A stretch of DNA of 64,000 nucleotides from Tepidiforma sp. (lineage in GTDB: Bacteria; Chloroflexota; Dehalococcoidia; Tepidiformales; Tepidiformaceae): the NCBI RefSeq assembly GCF_026003995.1, contig NZ_BPIG01000001.1:817444-881443 (forward strand), read 5' to 3'. The notes beneath the pieces are model-generated. The model had not been told where the DNA came from and ran no database searches. It worked only from the letters and a program-made list of their open reading frames with translations. Each line of letters starts with the position of its first letter. The stretch's first letter is position 1. Positions 54,029 through 63,701 of this stretch are shown in pieces. The translations under genes and the position numbers were made by a program.

Positions 54029-54874
54029 TTATGTTTCGTACCAGTCGGCGTCGAAGACGCGGACGGCGGGGCCGGTCATGAAGACGGAGCCTTCGCCGTC
54101 CCATTCGAGGACGAGGTCGCCGCCGGGCATGTGGTCGACGACGCGGCCGCCGGTGAAGCCGCGGAGGCGGGAGGCGGCGGCGACGGCAGAGGCGCTGGTG
54201 CCGGAGGCGAGGGTGATGCCGGAGCCGCGCTCCCAGACGCGGTGCTTCACTTCGCCGCTGTTGAGCACCTGGACGACCTGGAAGTTGACCCGTTTCGGGA
54301 AGAGCGGGTGGTGCTCGACGAGGGGACCGATGCGCTCGAGCGGGAACTCGGCCGGGTCGGAATCGACGTAGTGGATGGCGTGGGGGTTGCCCATGCTGAC
54401 GAGCGTGAGGCGGAGCTCGACGCCATCGACGGTGAGCGGAAGGTCGATGACCGGCCCGGGGCCTTCGACGGCGGCAGGGAGCGAGGCGGGGTCGAAATTC
54501 GGCGGGCCCATATCGACGCGCGCCGCGGTGACGACGCCGTTTTCGCGGATGACGCGGAGCGTCTTGATGCCGGCGAGGGTTTCGACGGTGACCTCGTCGC
54601 GGTCAGCGGGGACGAGGCCTTCTTCGATGGCGAACTTGACGAGGCAGCGGATGCCGTTGCCGCACATCTCGGCTTCGGAGCCGTCGGCGTTGAACATGCG
54701 CATGCGGACGTCGGCGACGGTGGAGGGCAGGGCGAGGATGAGGCCGTCGCTCCCGACGCCGAAGTGGCGGTCGCTGACCCGGCGGGAGAGTTCGGGCCAG
54801 TCGCGTTCGTCCTCGCGGGCGGGGGCGAGGTAGACGTAGTCGTTGCCGAGGCCGTGCATCTTGGTGACGCGCAT
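54029..54874 (-). CDS. dapF: Diaminopimelate epimerase homologue with one catalytic Cys replaced by Ser
   Basis: A 281-aa DapF-family protein from ATG 54874 (MRVTKMHGLGNDYVYL). The first catalytic thiol is present: EMCGNGIRCLVKF, Cys71. The second active-site motif, normally ERG.G.T.ACGTG, reads WERGSGITLASGTSAS, so the second Cys is Ser224. DapF needs a two-thiol mechanism to interconvert LL- and meso-diaminopimelate, so this copy is expected to be impaired or to act by a different path. The rest of the fold is intact. It is immediately upstream of dapL on the same strand. Confidence 0.85.
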   Translation of the reverse strand: MRVTKMHGLGNDYVYLAPAREDERDWPELSRRVSDRHFGVGSDGLILALPSTVADVRMRMFNADGSEAEMCGNGIRCLVKFAIEEGLVPADRDEVTVETLAGIKTLRVIRENGVVTAARVDMGPPNFDPASLPAAVEGPGPVIDLPLTVDGVELRLTLVSMGNPHAIHYVDSDPAEFPLERIGPLVEHHPLFPKRVNFQVVQVLNSGEVKHRVWERGSGITLASGTSASAVAAASRLRGFTGGRVVDHMPGGDLVLEWDGEGSVFMTGPAVRVFDADWYET

Positions 54875-54899
54875 GGGGAGAGTGTACCCGGGGCGGGCG

Positions 54900-55837
54900 C
54901 TAGCGGCGTTCGCCGCGGATGACGTTGGTGCAGACGCCGGTGAAGATGTTGGCCTGCAGCTCGATGTCGTCGGCGTCGCGGACCCAGGTGATGCGGGGGT
55001 CGTCGCGGCGGAACCACTGCTCCTGGGAACGGATGAGGCGGTGGGTGGCGCGCTTCGCCCGTTCGATGGCGTCGTCGAGGGTGCAGCGGCCCAAGATGTG
55101 GCCGATGGCTTCTTCGTAGCCGATGGACGACATGGCGGGGGCATCGGGCGGGACGCCAGCCTCGAAGAGGGCGCGGACTTCATCGAGGAGGCCGGACGCG
55201 AACATCTGCTCGACGCGGCGGTCGACGCGCTCGTAGAGCTCTTTGCGCGGCACGTCGATGGCGAAGAGGAGGTATTCGAAGTCGGGCGGGCGCTTCTCCT
55301 GCCAGGCGGAGATGGGGCGGCCAGTTTTTTCGAAGACCTCCAGCGCGCGGACGACGCGGCGGACGTTGCGGGGGTCGATGCGGGCGGCAGCCGCGGGATC
55401 GACGGCGGCGAGGCGGGCGTGGAGGGCGGCGGGGCCTTCGGTGCGGGCGACCTCGTCGAGGGCGGCGCGCAGGCCGGGGTCCGGCGGGACGGCGGGCACC
55501 TGCCAGTTCTCGAGGATCGCCCAGGCGTACTGGGGGGTGCCGCCGACGAGCCAGGGGAAGCTGCCGCGGGCCCAGATGGCTTCGAAGGCGGCCCGGGCGT
55601 CGGCGACGTACTCGGCGAGGGAGTAGCCGTCGCGCGGGTCGCGGATGTCGTAGAGGTGGTGGCGGACGAGGCGGCGCTCGGCGGCGGTGGGCTTGGCGGT
55701 GCCGATGTCCATGCCGCGGTAGACCTGGCGGCTGTCGGCGTTGACGATGTCGCCGCCGAGGCGCTGCGCGAGCTGGAGGGCGGCAGCGCTCTTTCCCGTG
55801 CCGGTGGGGCCGACGATGGCGACGAGACGGCGGAGCA

Positions 55838-55838
<1 letters not shown>
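54900..55838 (-). CDS. miaA: tRNA dimethylallyltransferase
   Basis: A 312-aa enzyme that prenylates A37 in tRNAs reading U-starting codons. The P-loop VGPTGTGKSAAA (about 9-20), DIVNADSRQVYRGMDIGTAKP, GGTPQYAWAI and EQWFRRDDPRITWV are typical. The ATG overlaps the tpiA stop. Length and order match the family. Confidence 0.93.
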
Positions 55839-56581
<743 letters not shown>

Positions 56582-56584
56582 GGG

Positions 56585-57139
56585 TCAGGGCCTCCGCTGG
56601 GAATCGAGGTAAGACTGAACCGCCCCGGCGAGTTCGGCGGGCCGCTCGACCGTGAGGCGGAGGTGGCGGGGCCGGGCCTTCGCGATGCCGGGGAGGACGG
56701 TGACGGGGTGGGGGGCGCTGAGCGTGAGCTCGAGCGCCGGGCCGGGGAGCGTCGCGAGGATGACCGTTCCGTCGAGCCAGAGGCGGATGCCGAGCCCCTG
56801 CCAGAGCGGGTGGCGGACGACCTCGGCCGCTTCGATGTCGCGCCAGGGAATGGTGCTGTCGATGGCGAGGGGGAAGCGGACGAGGAGGCCGGCGGGCCCG
56901 GGGAGGACGACGGCGCGGGGCGTGCGCCAGGCCATGCTCCCGATGAGCGCGGCGCCGAGGAGGATGACGACGACGCCCACACCGGCGGGGACCGACGCCT
57001 CGCGGTAAGCCGCTGCCGCGGTGGCGGCGGCTGCCGCGAGGAGGACCGCCGTGATGAGCCACAGGCCCACGGCGGCGGCACCCTGGCCGCGGAAACGGAA
57101 CGGCCGGGGCTGCCGAGACGCCGGCATCGCCTCAGGCAT
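56585..57139 (-). CDS. PH-like membrane protein, unknown
   Basis: A 184-aa protein with two hydrophobic helices (about 22-44 and 50-70) and a C-terminal beta domain. The stretch IPWRDIEAAEVVRHPLWQG resembles the strand-turn region of bacterial PH domains, where I.W..I..... is common. Layout (two helices then PH-like) resembles the gene at 40687, though sequences differ. It overlaps pgk by 8 bp and is embedded between glycolytic genes. Function unknown. Confidence 0.55.
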   Translation of the reverse strand: MPEAMPASRQPRPFRFRGQGAAAVGLWLITAVLLAAAAATAAAAYREASVPAGVGVVVILLGAALIGSMAWRTPRAVVLPGPAGLLVRFPLAIDSTIPWRDIEAAEVVRHPLWQGLGIRLWLDGTVILATLPGPALELTLSAPHPVTVLPGIAKARPRHLRLTVERPAELAGAVQSYLDSQRRP

Positions 57140-58319
57140 CGAGGAGGGCCGCCACGCCGGGCAGGGTCTTGCCTTCGAGCATTTCGAGGGAGGCCCCGCC
57201 GCCGGTGGAGACGTGGGTGAAGCGATCCTGCAGGCCCGTAGCGGCGACGACGGCCGCGGTTTCGCCGCCGCCGACGACCGTGACGGCGTCGAGGTTGGCG
57301 ATGGCGCGGGCGAGTTCGAACGAACCGGCGGCGAACGGCTCCATCTCGAAGACGCCCATGGGGCCGTTCCAGACGACGGACTTCGCGCGGCGCAGGGCCT
57401 CCGCGTAGCGGCGGACGGTTTCGGGGCCGATGTCGAGGATGAGGTAGCCGCGCGGCACGCCGTCGACCGGCACCACGGCCGTCTCGGCGTCGGCGGCGAA
57501 GCGGCTCGCGGCGACGACGTCGACGGGGAGGTGGAGTTCGACGCCGCGAGATTCGGCGGTGCGCATCAGGTCGCGGGCGGCATCGAGGAGGTCGTCTTCG
57601 ACGAGGGAGGCGCCGACCTCGAGGCCGCGGGCCTTGAGGAAGGTGTTCGCCATGCCTCCGCCGACGAGGAGGAGGTCGACCTTCGGCAGGAGGTGCTGGA
57701 TGGCGGGCAGCTTCGAGCTGACCTTGGCGCCGCCGACGACGGCCGCGAACGGGCGGGGCGGGTTGGCGACGAGCGCGCCGAGGTAGCGGACTTCCTTCTC
57801 CATGAGAAGGCCGGCGACGGCGGGCAGGTAGTGCGTCACGCCCTCGGTGGAGGCGTGGGCGCGGTGGGCGGCCCCGAAGGCGTCGTTGACGAAGACTTCG
57901 GCGAGGCTGGCGAGCTGGCGGGCGAACTCGGGGTCGTTCTTCTCTTCCTCCGGGTGAAAGCGGAGGTTTTCGAGGAGGAGGACGTGGTGGCCCATCGCCT
58001 CGACGGCAGCCTCGGCGGCGGGGCCGACGCAATCTTCGGCGAAGAGGACTTCGCGGCCGAGGAGGTTCGCCATCCGGCCAGCGACGGGGGAGAGAGACAG
58101 GGCCGGGTCGGGGCCCTTCGGCCGACCGAGGTGGGAACAGACGATGACGCGCGCGTCCTGCCCGAGCAGGTACTCGATGGTGGGCAGGGACTCGCGGATG
58201 CGGGTGTCATCGGTGATGACCCCGTTCTCGATGGGGACGTTGAGGTCGGCGCGGACGAGGACGCGCTTGCCCCGGACGTCGATGTCGCGGACCGTCTTCT
58301 TGCCGATGCCGTCGCTCAC
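57132..58319 (-). CDS. pgk: Phosphoglycerate kinase
   Basis: A 395-aa glycolytic kinase starting at GTG 58319, which overlaps the rpiB stop (GTGA). It contains RVLVRADLNVPIENG, SHLGRPKGP, NLRFHPEEEKND, VGGAKVSSKLPAIQHLL, NGPMGVFEMEPFAAGS and the C-terminal VVGGGETAA...STGGGASLEMLEG. All substrate- and nucleotide-binding segments are intact. Confidence 0.95.
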   Translation of the reverse strand: MSDGIGKKTVRDIDVRGKRVLVRADLNVPIENGVITDDTRIRESLPTIEYLLGQDARVIVCSHLGRPKGPDPALSLSPVAGRMANLLGREVLFAEDCVGPAAEAAVEAMGHHVLLLENLRFHPEEEKNDPEFARQLASLAEVFVNDAFGAAHRAHASTEGVTHYLPAVAGLLMEKEVRYLGALVANPPRPFAAVVGGAKVSSKLPAIQHLLPKVDLLLVGGGMANTFLKARGLEVGASLVEDDLLDAARDLMRTAESRGVELHLPVDVVAASRFAADAETAVVPVDGVPRGYLILDIGPETVRRYAEALRRAKSVVWNGPMGVFEMEPFAAGSFELARAIANLDAVTVVGGGETAAVVAATGLQDRFTHVSTGGGASLEMLEGKTLPGVAALLDA

Positions 58320-58783
58320 GGGCGGCTCGCTTCTGCCGCGATGCCGCGGCGCTCGACGTCGCGCAGCTTGGCGACGCGCCGTTCGTGCCGGCCGCCTTCG
58401 AACTCGTTCGAAAGGAAGGCGCGGAGGATATCCTCGGCAACACCGCGGCCGATCTCCCATGCGCCGAGGGCGAGGACGTTGGCATCGACGTGCTGGCGGG
58501 CGCGCGCCGCGCCCCAGCTGGTGTGGCAGAGCGCGCAGCGGATGCCCGGCACCTTGTTCGCGGTGATGCTGATGCCGACGCCGTTCGAGCAAAGGACGAC
58601 GCCGAGGTCGGCGCGGCCATCGAGGACGGCGCGGGCGACGGCCTCAGCGAAATCCGGGTAGTCGACGGAGTCGGGGGAGTGGGTGCCGAGGTCGAGCACC
58701 TCGTGGCCGAGGCCGCGGGCGAAGTCGGCGAGGTGGTTTTTCAATTCGAAACCGGCGTGGTCGGCGCCGAAGGCGAGTTTCAC
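58316..58783 (-). CDS. rpiB: Ribose 5-phosphate isomerase B
   Basis: A 155-aa isomerase linking ribose 5-phosphate and ribulose 5-phosphate. It begins at GTG 58783 with KLAFGADHAGFELKNHLADF and contains VDYPDFAEAVA, VLCSNGVGISITANKVPGIRCALC (catalytic Cys-Ser-Asn-Gly loop) and HVDANVLALGAWEIG. It overlaps both pgk (4 bp) and sua5 (4 bp). LacAB-type isomerases are a remote alternative. Confidence 0.92.
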   Translation of the reverse strand: MKLAFGADHAGFELKNHLADFARGLGHEVLDLGTHSPDSVDYPDFAEAVARAVLDGRADLGVVLCSNGVGISITANKVPGIRCALCHTSWGAARARQHVDANVLALGAWEIGRGVAEDILRAFLSNEFEGGRHERRVAKLRDVERRGIAAEASRP

Positions 58784-59430
58784 GAGCGGACGCTCCTGCG
58801 GACCGGGATGGTGGCGAGGCCCAGTATACGGGCGAGATCTTGCGCGGCGATGGCGCCCTCGCGGAGGATGACGGGCTCCGCGCCGGAGAGGTCGATGACG
58901 GTGGAGTCGATGCCCTGGGCGGCCGGCCCGCCGTCGATGGTCATCGCGCAGAAGGCGCCGACCTGGCGGGAGGCTTCTTCGGCGGTGACGGGGCTGGGAC
59001 CGCCGTGGACGTTCGCGCTGGTGGCGGCGAGCGGAGCGCCGAGGGCGTCGACGATATCGAGGACGATATCGACGGGGACGATGCGGAAACCGACCATGGC
59101 GCCGCCGGAGAGCGCGGGGCTCGACCAGCCGGGGCGCGCAGGGACGATGATCGTCCATGCGCCGGGGCCGAGCGCTTCGACGAGGCGGAGCGCGGCCGGG
59201 GTCGGCGCCGCGTACTGCTCCAAGAGGGCCGGGTCGCGGCCGAAGAGCAGCTGGAGCGGCTGCGAGGGGTCGCGCTGCTTCGCGCGGTAGATGGCGGTGA
59301 CGGCGTCGTCGACCCGGACGTCGGCGGCGATGCCGTAGACGGTGTCGGTCGGGAGGATGATGAGTTCGCCGGCGCGGAGGAGGTCGACGGCGCGGTCGAC
59401 GAGGGACGGGGAGGGTGATGTCATCGGCAT
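58780..59430 (-). CDS. sua5: L-threonylcarbamoyladenylate synthase (Sua5/YrdC family)
   Basis: A 216-aa YrdC-domain protein that makes threonylcarbamoyl-AMP, the first step to the t6A37 tRNA modification. PTDTVYGIAADVR (about 27-39), LGPGAWTIIVPAR, GFRIVPVDI, ATSANVHGGPSPV and GIDSTVIDLSG are conserved. The C-terminal Sua5 domain is absent, as in the short TsaC form. A second ATG at 59424 is possible. A stem-loop lies 5 bp before the start. Confidence 0.9.
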   Translation of the reverse strand: MPMTSPSPSLVDRAVDLLRAGELIILPTDTVYGIAADVRVDDAVTAIYRAKQRDPSQPLQLLFGRDPALLEQYAAPTPAALRLVEALGPGAWTIIVPARPGWSSPALSGGAMVGFRIVPVDIVLDIVDALGAPLAATSANVHGGPSPVTAEEASRQVGAFCAMTIDGGPAAQGIDSTVIDLSGAEPVILREGAIAAQDLARILGLATIPVRRSVRS

Positions 59431-59435
59431 GAAAC

Positions 59436-59456
59436 GGGGTCCGTTGCCCGGACCCC
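59436..59456. promoter_or_regulatory. Stem-loop in the divergent sua5/guaA gap
   Basis: A perfect 8-bp stem (59436-59443 against 59449-59456) with a 5-nt loop, 5 bp upstream of the sua5 start and 39 bp before guaA. No T tract follows. It could mask the sua5 initiation region or act as an operator. Confidence 0.4.
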
Positions 59457-59495
59457 CGGGTTGGGATAGCGTTCGGTCAGAGTGTAACGCGTCCC

Positions 59496-61085
59496 ATGGC
59501 AGGAACGGACCCGGCAGCTTCCCCGGCAGGCGCGCAAGACCCCGCGAAGCGGCACGAGAGCATCGTGGTGCTCGATTTCGGGTCGCAGTTTTCGATGCTG
59601 ATCGCGCGGCGGGTGCGCGAGCTGAACACCTACTGCGAGCTGCTGCCGTACGACACGCCGCAGGAGCGGCTGGCGGGGATGGACGTGCGGGGCATCATCC
59701 TCTCGGGCGGGCCGAACAGCGTGTACGAGGACGGCGCGCCGCTGGCGCCTGAGTGGGTGTGGGCATCGGGGCTGCCGGTGCTCGGCATCTGCTACGGGAT
59801 GCAGGTGATGGCCCACCAGCTGGGCGGCAAGGTGGCGCCCGGGCGGGAGCGGGAGTACGGGCCAGCGGTCGCGCACCGCGACCACGCCGCGCCGCTGCTG
59901 GAGGGGCTGCCGGCCGACTTCGAAGTCTGGATGAGCCACGGCGACCGGATCGAGGTGCTGCCGCCGGGCTTCACGGGGTATGCGAGCACGGCGAACTCAC
60001 CCCATGCCGTGATGGCCGACCCTGCGCGGGGCTACTACGGCCTCCAGTTCCACCCGGAGGTGGTGCACACCCCGCGGGGGAAGGACATCCTCCGGAACTT
60101 CGTGCAGGGGGTGTGCGGCTGTGAAGGGACGTGGACGCCGGGGAACTTCATCGAGGAGACGGTAGCGGCCATCCGCGCGCAGGTCGGGAGCGGCCGCGTC
60201 ATCTGCGGGCTCTCGGGCGGGGTGGACAGCGCGGTCGCGGCGGTCCTGGTCCACCGGGCGGTGGGCGACCAGCTGACCTGCATCTTCGTCGACAACGGGC
60301 TGCTGCGGGCGGGGGAGCCGGAGGAGGTGGTGACCACCTTCCGGAAGAACCTCGCCATCAACCTCGTGCACGTGGAGGCGGCGGGCGAGTTCCTCGCGCA
60401 GCTGGCGGAGGTGACGAACCCGGAGACCAAGCGCATCCGCATCGGGAACACGTTCGTGCGGGTGTTCGAACGGGAGGCGCGGAAGATCGAGGATGCGCGG
60501 TTCCTCTGCCAGGGGACGCTCTACCCGGATGTCATCGAGAGCGGCTCGCACGGGAGGGGCGCGAGCACGATCAAGACGCACCACAACGTCGGCGGGCTGC
60601 CGCCGGATATGAAGCTGGAACTGGTGGAGCCGCTGCGGTACCTGTTCAAGGACGAGGTTCGGCGGATTGGGGAGGCGCTCGGCCTGCCTGAGGAGATGGT
60701 GTGGCGGCACCCGTTCCCGGGGCCGGGCCTCGCCATCCGGTGCATCGGCGAGGTGACGGCGGAGAAGCTCGCCATCCTGCGGCAGGCGGACCGAATCGTC
60801 ATGGACGAAATCCGCGAGGCGGGGCTGTACCGGGACATCTGGCAGGCGTTCGCCGTCCTCACGGACACGAAGACGGTCGGCGTGATGGGCGACTTCCGCA
60901 CCTACGGGTACGCCGTGGCGGTGCGGGCGGTGGTGGCCGACGACGCGATGACGGCCGACTGGGCGCGGCTTCCGCACGAGCTGCTGTCGCGGATTTCGAA
61001 CCGCATCGTGAACGAGGTCCACGGCGTGAACCGGGTGGTGTACGACATCACGCCGAAGCCGCCGGGCACGATCGAATGGGAGTGA
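59496..61085 (+). CDS. guaA: GMP synthase (glutamine-hydrolysing)
   Basis: A 529-aa enzyme converting XMP to GMP. The glutaminase triad is present: Cys99 in GICYGM, and His186 and Glu188 in FHPEVVH. The ATP-pyrophosphatase P-loop is [10 protein letters not shown] (about 239-248). The C-terminal dimerisation domain ends with the XMP-binding KPPGTIEWE. The first 20 residues are an extra Ala/Pro-rich tail. purD starts 4 bp later, giving a purine unit. Confidence 0.96.
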   Translation: MAGTDPAASPAGAQDPAKRHESIVVLDFGSQFSMLIARRVRELNTYCELLPYDTPQERLAGMDVRGIILSGGPNSVYEDGAPLAPEWVWASGLPVLGICYGMQVMAHQLGGKVAPGREREYGPAVAHRDHAAPLLEGLPADFEVWMSHGDRIEVLPPGFTGYASTANSPHAVMADPARGYYGLQFHPEVVHTPRGKDILRNFVQGVCGCEGTWTPGNFIEETVAAIRAQVGSGRVICGLSGGVDSAVAAVLVHRAVGDQLTCIFVDNGLLRAGEPEEVVTTFRKNLAINLVHVEAAGEFLAQLAEVTNPETKRIRIGNTFVRVFEREARKIEDARFLCQGTLYPDVIESGSHGRGASTIKTHHNVGGLPPDMKLELVEPLRYLFKDEVRRIGEALGLPEEMVWRHPFPGPGLAIRCIGEVTAEKLAILRQADRIVMDEIREAGLYRDIWQAFAVLTDTKTVGVMGDFRTYGYAVAVRAVVADDAMTADWARLPHELLSRISNRIVNEVHGVNRVVYDITPKPPGTIEWE

Positions 61086-61089
61086 GCGC

Positions 61090-62367
61090 ATGAGCGCGCG
61101 GGTCCTGCTGGTAGGGAGCGGCGGGCGCGAGCACGCCGTCGCGTGGAAGCTTTCGCAGTCGCCGCAGGTTGGCGAGATCTTCGTCGCGCCCGGGAATGCC
61201 GGGACGGCCGCGCTGGCGCGAAATCTCGATATCCGGCCGACGGACATCGACGGGCTGGTGCGGGCGGCGAAGGAGCACCGCATCGACTTCTACCTCGCGA
61301 CGATGGACGACCCGCAGCCGCTGGGCCTCGTGGACCGGCTGCAGGCGGAGGGCGTGCTCTGCTACGGCCCCTCAGCAGCGGCCGCGCGCATCGAGGCGAG
61401 CAAGGCGTGGGCGAAAGCGTTCATGGAGCGGCACGGCATCCCGACCGCGCGGGGTCGCTCGTTCAGTTCGTTCGAGGAGGCGGCGGCGTGGGTCGAATCG
61501 CTGCCTGAGCAGCGGCTGTGGGTGAAGGCCTCGGGCCTCGCGGCCGGGAAAGGCGCGGTGGGCGCGGCGAACCGGGAGGAGGCGATCGGCATCCTGCGAT
61601 CGATGCTCATCGAGCGCGCGTTCGGCGACGCCGGGAGCACGGTGGTGGTCGAAGAGGAGCTGAGCGGGTTCGAGACGAGCGCACACGCATTCTGCGACGG
61701 GCGGACGGCTGTGCTGTGGCCGTTCGCGACCGACTACAAGCGCGCGCTCGACGGCGCGCAGGGGCTCAACACTGGCGGGATGGGCGCGTACGCACCGACG
61801 AAAGGCGTCGATTCGGGGCTGGCCGGGGTCATCAAGGAGCGCGTCATCGATCCGGTGCTGCGGGGCATGGAGGAGGAGGGGCACCCGTTCGTGGGGACGC
61901 TCTTCCCGGGGCTGATGGTGCGGGACGGCGACGTAAAGGTGATTGAGTACAACGCGCGGTCGGGCGACCCGGAGACGCAGGTGCACATGCTGCGGCTGGA
62001 ATCGGACCTGTACGCGGTGGCGCGCGCCGCGGCGGAGGGGCGGCTGGCGGAGGTCGAGGTGCGGTGGGCCGCCGAGCCGGCGGTCTGCGTGGTGCTGGTG
62101 CCGGGCGGCTACCCGGGGAAGTACGAGACCGGCCACCCGATCGAGGGGCTCGACCGCGTCGACCCCGACGTGTTCGTCTTCCACGGCGGCACGAAGCTGG
62201 TCGACGGGCAGGTGGTGACGAGCGGCGGGCGCGCGCTGACGGTAGCGGCGCGGGCGGCGACGGTGCGCGAGGCGCGGGAGAAGGTGTACGAGAACGTCCG
62301 GCGGATTCACTTCAAGGACATGCACTACCGGACGGATATCGCGCTGGAGGCGGCGGCCGGGGGCTGA
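61090..62367 (+). CDS. purD: Phosphoribosylamine-glycine ligase
   Basis: A 425-aa ATP-grasp enzyme (GARS) that joins glycine to phosphoribosylamine. VLLVGSGGREHAVAWKL is the N-terminal signature; the ATP-grasp motifs VKASGLAAGKGAV and VVVEEELSGFETSAHAF and the metal-binding LMVRDGDVKVIEYNARSGDPETQ are complete. Positions align with a normal full-length protein. Confidence 0.94.
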   Translation: MSARVLLVGSGGREHAVAWKLSQSPQVGEIFVAPGNAGTAALARNLDIRPTDIDGLVRAAKEHRIDFYLATMDDPQPLGLVDRLQAEGVLCYGPSAAAARIEASKAWAKAFMERHGIPTARGRSFSSFEEAAAWVESLPEQRLWVKASGLAAGKGAVGAANREEAIGILRSMLIERAFGDAGSTVVVEEELSGFETSAHAFCDGRTAVLWPFATDYKRALDGAQGLNTGGMGAYAPTKGVDSGLAGVIKERVIDPVLRGMEEEGHPFVGTLFPGLMVRDGDVKVIEYNARSGDPETQVHMLRLESDLYAVARAAAEGRLAEVEVRWAAEPAVCVVLVPGGYPGKYETGHPIEGLDRVDPDVFVFHGGTKLVDGQVVTSGGRALTVAARAATVREAREKVYENVRRIHFKDMHYRTDIALEAAAGG

Positions 62368-62396
62368 CGCGGCTTCTCCGAGCGGGGCCGGCGGGC

Positions 62397-62402
62397 TACC
62401 AT
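62397..62402 (+). promoter_or_regulatory. Putative -10 hexamer for a leaderless purB mRNA
   Basis: TACCAT ends 6 nt before the GTG at 62409; a weak TTCTCC lies at 62374-62379 with a 17-bp spacer. No ribosome binding site with normal spacing is visible. Confidence 0.35.
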
Positions 62403-62408
62403 TGCGGG

Positions 62409-63701
62409 GTGATCCCGCGCTACTCGCGGCCGGAGATGGCCGCCATTTGGACCGACGAAGCGAAGTACCGCCGCTGGCTCGACGTGGAGATCGCCGCGTG
62501 CGAGGCGTGGGCCGAGCTGGGCGTCATCCCGCGGGAAGCGGCGGAGAAGATCCGGCGGGACGCGCGCTTCGACCTCGCGAAGATCAACGAGTACCTCGCT
62601 ATCACGCACCATGACGTGACGGCGTTCCTGCGCAGCGTGGCGGATTCGCTCGGCGAAGAGGGGCGGTACGTCCACTTCGGGCTGACGAGCTCGGACGTCT
62701 GGGACACGGCGACGGCGCTGCAGCTGCGGGACGCGAGCGACATCCTGCTCGCGGATATCGACGGGCTGCTGGCGGTGCTCGAGCGGCAGGCGCGGGCGCA
62801 CCGGGACACGCTCTGCGTGGGCCGGACGCACGGGGTGCACGCGGAGCCGACGACGTTCGGGCTGAAGCTGGCCGTGTGGGTCGACGAGATGCGCCGGAAC
62901 CGGGCGCGGATGGCTGCCGCGCGGGAAGCGGTGGCAGTCGGGGCGATCTCGGGGACGGTGGGCACGCACGCGTCGGTGCCGCCGCGGGTGGAAGAGCTGG
63001 TGTGCGAGAAGCTCGGCCTCGGCATCGAGGCGGCTTCGACGCAGGTCATCCAGCGGGACCGGCACGCGCAGTTCGTGACGACGCTGGCGCTCATCGGGGC
63101 GTCGCTGGAGAAGTTCGCGACGGAGATTCGTGCCCTGCAGAAGACGGAGGTGCGCGAGGCGGAGGAGCCGTTCGACGAGGGGCAGACAGGTTCGAGCGCG
63201 ATGCCGCACAAGCGGAACCCGGAGCTGTGCGAGCGGATTACCGGGCTGGCGCGGGTGCTGCGCGGCTACGCCGTGACGGCGATGGAGAACGTGGCGCTCT
63301 GGCACGAGCGGGACATCAGCCATTCGTCGACGGAGCGGATCGTCTTCCCGGACGCGACGCTCGTGCTGGACTACATGCTGAACCTGTTCACCGGGATCAT
63401 GGAGCGGCTGCGGGTGTACCCGGAGCACATGCGGGAGAACCTCGAGCGCTCCTACGGGCTGGTGTTTTCGCAGCGGGTGCTGCTGGCGCTCATCGAGACG
63501 GGGCTGAGCCGGCAGGAGGCGTACGCCATCGTGCAGCGGAACGCGATGCGCGCATGGAACGAGCGGGTGCCGTTCCTCGACCTGCTGCTGGCGGACCCGG
63601 AGGTGACTTCGCGGCTGCCGGAGGCGGAGCTGCGGGGGCTGTTCGACTACGGCTACTACCTGAAGAACATCGGCGCGACGTTCGAGCGCCTCGGCCTGTG
63701 A
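62409..63701 (+). CDS. purB: Adenylosuccinate lyase
   Basis: A 430-aa lyase acting on SAICAR and adenylosuccinate. GTG 62409 (IPRYSRPEMAAIW) is the conserved start; the frame continues upstream through purD in another phase. The signature GSSAMPHKRNPELCERITGL (about 262-281) contains the catalytic Ser loop, and THHDVTAFL and GLTSSDVWDTA are present. The stop overlaps the next ATG (TGATG). The gene fits the guaA-purD-purB purine cluster. Confidence 0.95.
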   Translation: MIPRYSRPEMAAIWTDEAKYRRWLDVEIAACEAWAELGVIPREAAEKIRRDARFDLAKINEYLAITHHDVTAFLRSVADSLGEEGRYVHFGLTSSDVWDTATALQLRDASDILLADIDGLLAVLERQARAHRDTLCVGRTHGVHAEPTTFGLKLAVWVDEMRRNRARMAAAREAVAVGAISGTVGTHASVPPRVEELVCEKLGLGIEAASTQVIQRDRHAQFVTTLALIGASLEKFATEIRALQKTEVREAEEPFDEGQTGSSAMPHKRNPELCERITGLARVLRGYAVTAMENVALWHERDISHSSTERIVFPDATLVLDYMLNLFTGIMERLRVYPEHMRENLERSYGLVFSQRVLLALIETGLSRQEAYAIVQRNAMRAWNERVPFLDLLLADPEVTSRLPEAELRGLFDYGYYLKNIGATFERLGL

